Shown piece by piece: positions 1 through 4,620 of a DNA stretch of 5,947 nt. The notes below the pieces were generated by a model, which saw only the letters and a program-made list of their open reading frames with translations, was not told the origin of the DNA and ran no database searches. This stretch comes from JBBKWJ01 sp037968895 (GTDB lineage: Bacteria; Actinomycetota; Acidimicrobiia; Acidimicrobiales; SZUA-35): assembly GCA_037968895.1 (NCBI GenBank), contig JBBKWJ010000271.1:1-5947 (forward strand). Reading direction: 5' to 3'. A program made the position numbers and the translations under genes. Every line of letters begins with the position of its first letter. Positions within the stretch are counted from its first letter, which is position 1.

Positions 1-50
1 ATGAGTTAGCTCAGGTATAGAAGCACGGCCGTCGTCAGTCGATGGGGTCG

Positions 51-78
51 CCCGCCCAGGCCAGCGGCTCCGGGCGGG
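51..78 (-). terminator. GC-rich hairpin just after the yceI-family gene, possible terminator
   Basis: A perfect 7-bp inverted repeat, CCCGCCC (51-57) and GGGCGGG (72-78), encloses a smaller GCC/GGC stem (60-62 and 66-68). On the minus strand it begins 12 nt after the stop codon of the YceI-family gene, where a terminator would be expected. No T-run follows, so it is not a classical intrinsic terminator. It could be a U-tract-less terminator or an mRNA 3' stabilising hairpin. Bases 1-50 show nothing else I can identify. Confidence 0.4.
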
Positions 79-90
79 AGTGCGAGTGAC

Positions 91-648
91 TCAGCTGGCG
101 TCGGTGCGGATGGCAGAGATCTCAAACTCGAGGGTGACCTTGTCGCCGACCAGCACACCGCCTGCGTCGAGCGCTGTGTTCCAGGTAAGACCCCAATCTT
201 TGCGGCTCACGACAGTCGAACCTTCGAGACCAAGTCGGGTATTTCCCCAAGGGTCAACGGCGGTTCCTGTGAGTTCAAGATTGAAGGTGGTCGGACGGGT
301 TACGTCTTTGATCGTCAGGTCGCCGGTGACACGGTAGTTGGACGGGTCGATCTCAGAGATGTCGGTGCTGACGAAGCCGATGGTGGGGTAGGCCTCGACG
401 TGAAAGAAGTCGCCGCTTTGTAGGTGCCCGTCGCGGTCCGCATTGCGGGTGTCGATGCTGGCGACTTGGATCAACACTCTCAAGCTTGATTGGGTTGGGT
501 TCTCCGCAACGAAACGGCCGGTGCCTTCAAGTTCGTTGAACGCGCCGCGAACCTTGGTGACCATGGCGTGTCGGGCGACGAAACCGACCCGGCTATGGGT
601 GGGATCAATGGTGTAGGTGTCAGATGCGATTGCTGTTGTTGTGCTCAT
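91..648 (-). CDS. YceI-family lipocalin-like protein (cytoplasmic form)
   Basis: The product is 185 residues, the usual size of a YceI domain protein. Family marks are visible in order: TIDPTHSRVGF near residues 13-23, the RDGHLQSGDFF segment at 72-82 followed by YPTIGF, LTIKDVTRP at 111-119, and the C-terminal DWGLTWN (151-157) with GDKVTLEFEI. The family folds as a lipocalin-like beta-barrel, and some members bind long isoprenoid lipids; what this one binds is unknown. There is no signal peptide, so it should act in the cytoplasm, unlike E. coli YceI. The ATG at 648 is preferred because GGAG (655-658) lies 6 nt upstream and the conserved domain starts soon after. An in-frame extension back to 738 would run through the promoter. 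The gene diverges from a MarR-type regulator and is probably its target. Confidence 0.92.
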   Translation of the reverse strand: MSTTTAIASDTYTIDPTHSRVGFVARHAMVTKVRGAFNELEGTGRFVAENPTQSSLRVLIQVASIDTRNADRDGHLQSGDFFHVEAYPTIGFVSTDISEIDPSNYRVTGDLTIKDVTRPTTFNLELTGTAVDPWGNTRLGLEGSTVVSRKDWGLTWNTALDAGGVLVGDKVTLEFEISAIRTDAS

Positions 649-654
649 CGGGTT

Positions 655-658
655 CTCC
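655..658 (-). promoter_or_regulatory. Ribosome binding site of the YceI-family gene
   Basis: GGAG on the minus strand lies 6 nt before the ATG at 648. It decides the start in favour of the 185-residue product over the longer in-frame start at 738. Confidence 0.7.
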
Positions 659-672
659 AGTGGTTGATTAGT

Positions 673-682
673 TGATGTGTCA
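673..682. promoter_or_regulatory. Candidate MarR operator, proximal to the YceI-family gene
   Basis: The box reads TGATGTGTCA, one mismatch from the second box at 703-712 (TGACGTGTCA). Beyond the box, both copies continue with a similar mCTA tail. It covers the predicted transcription start of the minus-strand promoter (about 679), so a bound regulator would block yceI transcription. The short dyad TGAN-GT-GTCA suits a dimeric winged-helix protein. That MarR binds here is inferred from position only. Confidence 0.5.
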
Positions 683-685
683 CCT

Positions 686-713
686 ACTTTACAAGAAAAA
701 GATGACGTGTCAA
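686..713 (-). promoter_or_regulatory. Predicted sigma70-type promoter of the YceI-family gene
   Basis: On the minus strand a perfect -35 TTGACA (713-708) is followed after 16 nt by TAAAGT (691-686), a 4/6 match to TATAAT. The start would fall near 679, leaving a leader of about 30 nt that contains the GGAG site. Both candidate operators overlap it, one on the -35 and one on the start site. Confidence 0.55.
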
Positions 714-731
714 CTAGATTCGGTGTAGGAT
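702..731 (+). promoter_or_regulatory. Predicted promoter of the marR gene, possibly leaderless
   Basis: ATGACG (702-707, 4/6 to TTGACA) lies 18 nt before TAGGAT (726-731), which fits the TANNNT form of actinobacterial -10 boxes. Seven bases separate TAGGAT from the ATG at 739, so transcription could begin at the start codon itself. The AGGA inside the box (727-730) could alternatively be a Shine-Dalgarno site on a longer transcript. The -35 lies inside the 703-712 operator, which would allow autoregulation. Confidence 0.42.
703..712. promoter_or_regulatory. Candidate MarR operator shared by both divergent promoters
   Basis: TGACGTGTCA is a TGAC-GT-GTCA dyad, repeated with one change at 673-682, exactly 30 bp away and so on nearly the same face of the helix. 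It overlaps the -35 of the minus-strand promoter and the predicted -35 of marR. Viewed more widely, 669-684 and 701-716 also form a 12/16 inverted repeat (TAGTTGA ... TCAACTA). Confidence 0.55.
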
Positions 732-738
732 CGGTCAC

Positions 739-1200
739 ATGAGCGAAGTGCAGTGGCTAAACGAGCAAGAGGCACGGGCCTGGCGGGCTTTGCAGATCAT
801 GCATCTGCGGGTCGATGGCGAGCTGGCACGACGCCTCACCGCCGAGTCGAGCCTGTCGTATGCGGACTACCAGGTACTGGTCGCGTTAACCGACCAGCCA
901 GACGGCAGGGTCCGCCTCTTCGAGCTGGGTTCTGATCTCGGTTGGGAGAAGAGCCGGCTATCGCACCACGTCGCCCGCATGGTCAAGCGTGGCCTCGTCA
1001 CCAAAGCGAAGTGCCCAACCGACCGCCGCGGGTCTTTCGTCGTCGTCACCGACGAAGGACGAGCCGAGATCGCCGCTGCCGCGCCGGGTCATCTGGTTGC
1101 CGTGCGCGAGTTGTTTATCGACCACCTCACTGGAGACCAACTCGAGGCCATTGCCGACGTTGCCGAAACCGTCCTTGCCGCTGCGGAACACGCGGATTAG
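739..1200 (+). CDS. MarR-family winged helix-turn-helix transcriptional regulator
   Basis: The product is 153 residues, typical for MarR. An N-terminal dimerisation helix (about 10-35) leads into LSYADYQVLVAL (39-50). The helix-turn-helix follows, with the recognition helix around WEKSRLSHHVARMVKRGLV (69-87). The wing is at KCPTDRRGSFVVVTDEG (91-107), including the D-R-R-G signature, and a C-terminal helical dimer region ends the protein. MarR proteins are usually dimeric repressors relieved by small phenolic or lipophilic ligands or by thiol oxidation. The single Cys92 lies in the wing and is not by itself evidence of redox sensing. The gene diverges from the YceI-family gene and probably represses both it and itself through the boxes at 673-712. 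The ATG at 739 is the only sensible start, with TAGGAT immediately upstream. Confidence 0.93.
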   Translation: MSEVQWLNEQEARAWRALQIMHLRVDGELARRLTAESSLSYADYQVLVALTDQPDGRVRLFELGSDLGWEKSRLSHHVARMVKRGLVTKAKCPTDRRGSFVVVTDEGRAEIAAAAPGHLVAVRELFIDHLTGDQLEAIADVAETVLAAAEHAD

Positions 1201-1244
1201 GCAGTAGTGGCTTGAGTCGAATGACCGGGTGTAGCTTCGGTGGC

Positions 1245-2168
1245 ATGGGGCATGACGGCTATGACGTAATCGGCGATGTGCACGGTCATGCCGACAAGCT
1301 CGTGACCCTGTTGGATTCGATGGGGTATGAGAACAGCGACGGGTTTTGGCGGCACCCAACCCGCCAAGCCATCTTTGTCGGCGATCTGATTGATAGGGGA
1401 CCGAAGCAGCTGGAGACCGTTGCGATTGCGCGAGCGATGGTCGATGGCGGGTCGGCACTGATCGTTGCCGGCAACCATGAGTTCAACGCCGTTGCCTGGA
1501 GGCACGGACGCCGGAATAAGTCCTCGGAGAAACGCGATCAACACAAGGAGTTCTTGGCCGAAGTAGGCGAGGAAAGTGCGATACACGATGAACTCGTCGA
1601 CTGGTTCATGACGTTGCCGTTGTGGCTCGACCTAGGCGAATTACGTGTCGTGCATGCCTGCTGGGATCGTGAGTCGATCGATCATTTGGCTGGCTGGGTA
1701 TCGCCCCGAAACTCTTTAACGACTGAGCTGGTGTTGAGTGCAACGGAAAAGGATTCGCTCGAGTGGCAGGCGATCGAGATTCTTTTGAAGGGCCCTGAAG
1801 TAAAGCTTGCACCCTCTCCTGCGTACAAAGACAAGAGCGGACACCCCCGCAAGCAGGCACGTTGGAAATGGTGGGACCCGAACGCGGCCAGTCTCCTGAG
1901 CGGGGCCGTAATGCCGTCGAATGCGATGACGGTAAACGGCGACCCGTATCCGGTTCTTTCCGACGGACCGATCGATAGGCCTCCCGTCGCCGCTTACGCT
2001 GACAACGTGCCGGTGTTCTACGGCCACTTCTGGGAAACCGGCACTCCCAAACCAAGCGGCGCCTTCACTGCGTGTGTTGATTACAGCGCGGGCAACGGTG
2101 GCCCGCTCGTCGCCTATCGATGGAGCGGCGAGACGCACTTGGACGCAAAGAACTTCGCCTCCACCTAG
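1245..2168 (+). CDS. Calcineurin-like metallophosphoesterase (PrpE/Ap4A hydrolase-like)
   Basis: From the ATG at 1245 the product has 307 residues. The metal-binding motifs of the PP1/calcineurin-like superfamily appear in order: GDVHGH (10-15), GDLIDRGP (46-53), GNHE (76-79), a metal-ligand histidine in HACW (137-140) and another in YGHFW (259-263). All expected ligands are present, so it should be an active two-metal phosphoesterase. The pattern resembles bacterial PrpE and symmetrical dinucleoside tetraphosphatases as well as serine/threonine phosphatases, so the substrate cannot be decided. The stretch between residues 140 and 255 is an insert or cap region likely to set specificity. An ATG at 1221 gives eight more residues; neither start has a good ribosome site. 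I prefer 1245 because homologues begin a few residues before YDVIGDVHG. It lies 44 bp after marR on the same strand and may be co-transcribed. Confidence 0.88.
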   Translation: MGHDGYDVIGDVHGHADKLVTLLDSMGYENSDGFWRHPTRQAIFVGDLIDRGPKQLETVAIARAMVDGGSALIVAGNHEFNAVAWRHGRRNKSSEKRDQHKEFLAEVGEESAIHDELVDWFMTLPLWLDLGELRVVHACWDRESIDHLAGWVSPRNSLTTELVLSATEKDSLEWQAIEILLKGPEVKLAPSPAYKDKSGHPRKQARWKWWDPNAASLLSGAVMPSNAMTVNGDPYPVLSDGPIDRPPVAAYADNVPVFYGHFWETGTPKPSGAFTACVDYSAGNGGPLVAYRWSGETHLDAKNFAST

Positions 2169-2178
2169 CGGATGGCCA

Positions 2179-2228
2179 TTGAGCGTGGGTTCGTTCTGTG
2201 CAGACCTCGAACTCGTGAAAACGCTCAA
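2179..2228. repeat. Inverted repeat between the phosphoesterase and aminotransferase genes
   Basis: TTGAGCGT (2179-2186) and ACGCTCAA (2221-2228) are perfect 8-bp arms. Nested inside is a second pair, GTTCG (2189-2193) with CGAAC (2208-2212). In RNA this would be a long bulged hairpin 10 nt after the phosphoesterase stop. No T-tract follows, so a classical intrinsic terminator is unlikely. The right arm lies just upstream of the TAGGAT box of the next gene, so it may instead be a protein-binding dyad. Confidence 0.45.
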
Positions 2229-2232
2229 CCGA

Positions 2233-2238
2233 TAGGAT
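2233..2238 (+). promoter_or_regulatory. TAGGAT box before the aminotransferase gene (-10 or ribosome site)
   Basis: TAGGAT ends exactly 6 nt before the ATG at 2245, the spacing of a -10 box for a leaderless transcript starting at the ATG. The AGGA within it (2234-2237) is equally well placed as a Shine-Dalgarno site, 7 nt from the ATG. I find no convincing -35 at 16-18 nt upstream, which weakens the promoter reading. The same TAGGATC string precedes marR. Confidence 0.4.
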
Positions 2239-2244
2239 CTCACG

Positions 2245-3378
2245 ATGAAGATCAGTCCGTTCCGTGTCGAGATGTGGATGAACGAATTCGAGAACCACTG
2301 CGAATTCAACCTCGCCGAGACCTGCGTGCACTCGCTCACTGTCGCTGAGCTCCTCGACATGGCCGACGCCACCGAGTCGATTCTCGACGAGCTCCTCCCG
2401 CTCAAACTGACCTATGGCGCAATCGTCGGCTCGGACCGTCTGCGCGACAATGTCGCCGGGCTCTACAACAAGCTCACTCGCAATAATGTGATGATCACCC
2501 ATGGTGCGATCGGCGGTAATTCGCTCGTCTACCAAGCAATGGTCGGAGCAAGTGATCGGGTCGTGTCGATCGTGCCTTCGTATCAACAACACACCGCGAT
2601 TCCCGAGAGCATCGGGGCCGATGTTGTGACGTTGCCGCTTCGAAGAGAGCAGGATTTCCAACCGGACCTGGACGAGCTCCGTGCACTCGTTGGCACGAAC
2701 GCGAAGCTCATTGCGATGACCAACCCAAACAATCCAACCGGCGCCCTGATGAGTGAGGAGGTCCTCTCTGAGATCGTAGAGATTGCGTCGAACGCTGGGG
2801 CCTACGTGCTGTGTGACGAGGTCTACCGCGGCACCGATCAGACCGGCGACGGAAGCACCGCGTCGATGGCCGACCTCTACGACCGAGGGATTAGCACCGG
2901 CAGCATGTCGAAGGCCTTTTCGCTCGCCGGGTTGAGACTCGGTTGGATCGCCGGACCAGCTGACGTGATGGAGGCGGTCTCGATCCATCGCGACTACAAC
3001 ACAATCAGCGTTGGCATGATCGACGACCTCTTCGCCAGCATCGCGCTCGACGCGAAAGACTTGATCCTCGGTCGCAGCCAATCCATCGTCCGGCGCAACC
3101 TCGCCATCCTCGACGACTGGGTCGCCACGCAGCCCGCCATCGACTACGTGAAGCCGCAGTCGGGCACTACCGCAATGTTGCGCTACGACGCCGACATCGA
3201 GTCGCATCCGCTCTGTGAGCAGATCCTCAAAGACGTCGGTGTGCTGCTCACTCCCGGCAGCGCCTTCGACATGGAGGGGTACCTTCGGATCGGCTACGCG
3301 AACGACACCGAGGTGCTCGTCGGTGGCTTGGCTCGTCTAGGCGATTTCTTCGCAACGTTGGCTACAGGTTCAGGGTAA
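2245..3378 (+). CDS. Fold-type I PLP-dependent aminotransferase (class I/II)
   Basis: The product has 377 residues, normal for class I/II aminotransferases. Visible landmarks are LTYGAIVGSDRLRDNVA (55-71), the NNPTG motif (162-166), Asp191 and Tyr194 in CDEVYRG, which contact the PLP ring, the STGSMSK block with Schiff-base Lys223, Arg231 in GLRLGW as phosphate ligand, and Arg348 in YLRIGYAND as carboxylate-binding arginine. The enzyme therefore looks catalytically complete and cytosolic. The short N-terminus and overall layout recall the subgroup containing capreomycidine synthase VioD and related amino-acid aminotransferases, but the substrate is not readable. No biosynthetic partner gene lies beside it. 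The ATG at 2245 has AGGA 7 nt upstream. The 3' end overlaps the convergent acetyltransferase gene by 17 bp. Confidence 0.92.
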   Translation: MKISPFRVEMWMNEFENHCEFNLAETCVHSLTVAELLDMADATESILDELLPLKLTYGAIVGSDRLRDNVAGLYNKLTRNNVMITHGAIGGNSLVYQAMVGASDRVVSIVPSYQQHTAIPESIGADVVTLPLRREQDFQPDLDELRALVGTNAKLIAMTNPNNPTGALMSEEVLSEIVEIASNAGAYVLCDEVYRGTDQTGDGSTASMADLYDRGISTGSMSKAFSLAGLRLGWIAGPADVMEAVSIHRDYNTISVGMIDDLFASIALDAKDLILGRSQSIVRRNLAILDDWVATQPAIDYVKPQSGTTAMLRYDADIESHPLCEQILKDVGVLLTPGSAFDMEGYLRIGYANDTEVLVGGLARLGDFFATLATGSG

Positions 3379-3817
3379 AGAACTGGCTGAAGTCGTTCTC
3401 TTCGTAATCGTCGAAGGGGCCGCATCGCTCGAAGCCGACGGACTCATAGAGGTGCACTGCTGCGGCAAAGGAGTCGCCCGTTCCGGTTTCGAGACTGAGT
3501 CGTTGGTACCCTCGCTGCCTCGCGTTGGCAACGATGTGGCTGAGTAAGTGTCTGCCGACTCCTCGACCGAGGTGGTCGATTGCCGTCCGCATCGACTTCA
3601 CCTCTCCGTGTGTTGCGTCAATTTCTCTTAGGGCGCCGCAGCCAGCGAGGTTTTCAGCGTCCCAGATTGACCAAACGATGACTGACGGAACGCTGAGTCC
3701 CGTCAGGTCAAGAAAGTGGCATGCGTCCTTCGGCGAGTTGGCGAGCATGCCCTCGGCATGCAGTCGAAGTAGCTCCTGGATCTCAGTGCCGTTGAGGTCG
3801 TCTTCGATAATCCGCAT
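3362..3817 (-). CDS. GNAT-family N-acetyltransferase
   Basis: From the ATG at 3817 the product has 151 residues, a standard single GNAT domain. Motif A, the acetyl-CoA pyrophosphate loop, is seen at 77-92 as RTAIDHLGRGVGRHLL. It is followed by SLETGTG (108-114), the motif B segment AAVHLYESVGF (119-129), and a C-terminal CGPFDDY plus FFTL ending. This tail is typical of a widespread group of small acetyltransferases that includes B. subtilis YsnE. The acceptor substrate is unknown. A GTG at 3844 would add nine residues (MTSAAAKSG); I prefer the ATG because the conserved domain begins MRIIEDDL, though neither start has a strong ribosome site. The gene faces the aminotransferase tail to tail and overlaps it by 17 bp, and it diverges from the kinase gene. 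Confidence 0.88.
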   Translation of the reverse strand: MRIIEDDLNGTEIQELLRLHAEGMLANSPKDACHFLDLTGLSVPSVIVWSIWDAENLAGCGALREIDATHGEVKSMRTAIDHLGRGVGRHLLSHIVANARQRGYQRLSLETGTGDSFAAAVHLYESVGFERCGPFDDYEENDFSQFFTLNL

Positions 3818-3897
3818 ACCGGATTTCGCTGCTGCTGAGGTCACCCAGAAATGTTAGCGGTCGGCTCTACGTTGTTGCCACCGGATCGCTAGTTGGT

Positions 3898-3923
3898 GAG
3901 CCCAGTTGCGCAAATGTAGGCTC
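3898..3923. promoter_or_regulatory. Palindromic element in the divergent acetyltransferase/kinase gap
   Basis: A perfect 8-bp palindrome TTGCGCAA (3906-3913), with the central CG step common in LacI-type operators, is flanked by a GAGCC/GGCTC inverted repeat (3898-3902 and 3919-3923). It sits about 47 bp before the presumed kinase start, where an operator for the kinase-phosphorylase pair would be expected. No regulator gene is in the window, so this is a positional guess. The rest of 3818-3969 shows no clear -35/-10 pair. Confidence 0.25.
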
Positions 3924-3955
3924 GCTCAGCGGATTCATTACCAATGCAAAGATCT

Positions 3956-3959
3956 GGAG
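3956..3959 (+). promoter_or_regulatory. Ribosome binding site of the kinase gene
   Basis: GGAG lies 10 nt before the GTG at 3970, but only 1 nt before the GTG at 3961, which is too close to be used. It therefore supports the start at 3970. Confidence 0.55.
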
Positions 3960-3969
3960 AGTGCGCACC

Positions 3970-4620
3970 GTGAAGGGCGACGTAATCATCATCGAGGAAC
4001 ACCACAAGTCTGCGGCCAGCGCGATCGTGCCCAGCATCGTGGCTGCTGTTCAGGCTAAGGAAGGTCGTTACACCATCACCGTTGCCGGTGAATCGGGAAG
4101 CGGCAAGTCCGAGACGGGCAGGGCTATCGCCGACGAGCTCGAAAATCGTGGGATCTCTTCGGTTCTCCTCGGCCAAGACGACTATTTCAGGCTGCCCCCA
4201 AGGTCGAACGATGCCAAACGACGTGAAGACGAAAGCTGGCTCGGCCCCCACGTCGAGGTGCGCCTCGATGCACTCGAACAGAACCTGATCGACGCAATCA
4301 ACGGCGCGGACGAGATCGTCAAACCACTCGTTGACTACGACAAAAACTCGATCGAGGAAGAGACCATCGATCTGAGCGGAGTCAAGGTCATCATCGCCGA
4401 AGGTACCTACACCTCGCTCTTGAAGAACGTCGACACCAAGGTCTTCATCGCTAGGAATCGCATCGACACGCTTGAGCATCGTCAGAAGCGCAATCGCGGT
4501 GATGAGGTTGGCGATCCGTTCATCGAGGACGTCCTCAAACTGGAGCACAAGATCATTGCGGGCCATAAGCAACTAGCCGACTTTGTGATTACCCGCGACT
4601 ACGACGTCCTGCCGGTTTGA
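3970..4620 (+). CDS. P-loop kinase of the uridine kinase/phosphoribulokinase superfamily
   Basis: From the GTG at 3970 the product has 216 residues, about the length of uridine kinases. A clear Walker A, GESGSGKSE (40-48), follows a beta strand (YTITVAG). LGQDDYF (67-73) matches the substrate-side motif of uridine kinases, and VIIAEGTYTSLL (140-151) corresponds to their VIVEG strand. The arginine-rich IARNRIDTLEHRQKRNRGD (160-178) fits the lid, and the C-terminal half ends with KQLADFVI, like the KYADIII of the family. It should phosphorylate a hydroxyl of a small molecule using ATP, but divergence from true uridine kinases leaves the substrate open. Its stop overlaps the start of the GH13 phosphorylase gene (TGATG), so the two are translationally coupled and probably share a pathway. 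A GTG at 3961 would add three residues, but the ribosome site favours 3970. Confidence 0.85.
   Translation: MKGDVIIIEEHHKSAASAIVPSIVAAVQAKEGRYTITVAGESGSGKSETGRAIADELENRGISSVLLGQDDYFRLPPRSNDAKRREDESWLGPHVEVRLDALEQNLIDAINGADEIVKPLVDYDKNSIEEETIDLSGVKVIIAEGTYTSLLKNVDTKVFIARNRIDTLEHRQKRNRGDEVGDPFIEDVLKLEHKIIAGHKQLADFVITRDYDVLPV

Noticed and set aside
649..738. N-terminal extension of the YceI-family protein to a start at 738
   Set aside because: It would translate the divergent promoter and operator boxes, whereas the ATG at 648 has GGAG 6 nt upstream and directly precedes the conserved domain.
1037..1057. TTCGTCG...CGACGAA inverted repeat inside marR
   Set aside because: It falls within the wing codons of the regulator and is explained by repeated Val and Asp-Glu codons; there is no reason to see a regulatory site.
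942..1244. In-frame upstream extension of the phosphoesterase into the marR gene
   Set aside because: The extra residues are Arg/Cys/His-rich out-of-frame translation of marR with no domain, and the conserved phosphoesterase domain begins only at the GDVHGH region.
2065..3207. Long open frame on the minus strand opposite the aminotransferase (380 codons)
   Set aside because: It shows no recognisable domain, covers a clearly coding plus-strand gene with complete PLP motifs, and is expected where GAC/GTC/CTC-rich codons leave the opposite strand free of stops.
3889..4572. Minus-strand open frame opposite the kinase (227 codons)
   Set aside because: The plus strand encodes a clear Walker A kinase; the antisense product has no motif and crosses the intergenic region.
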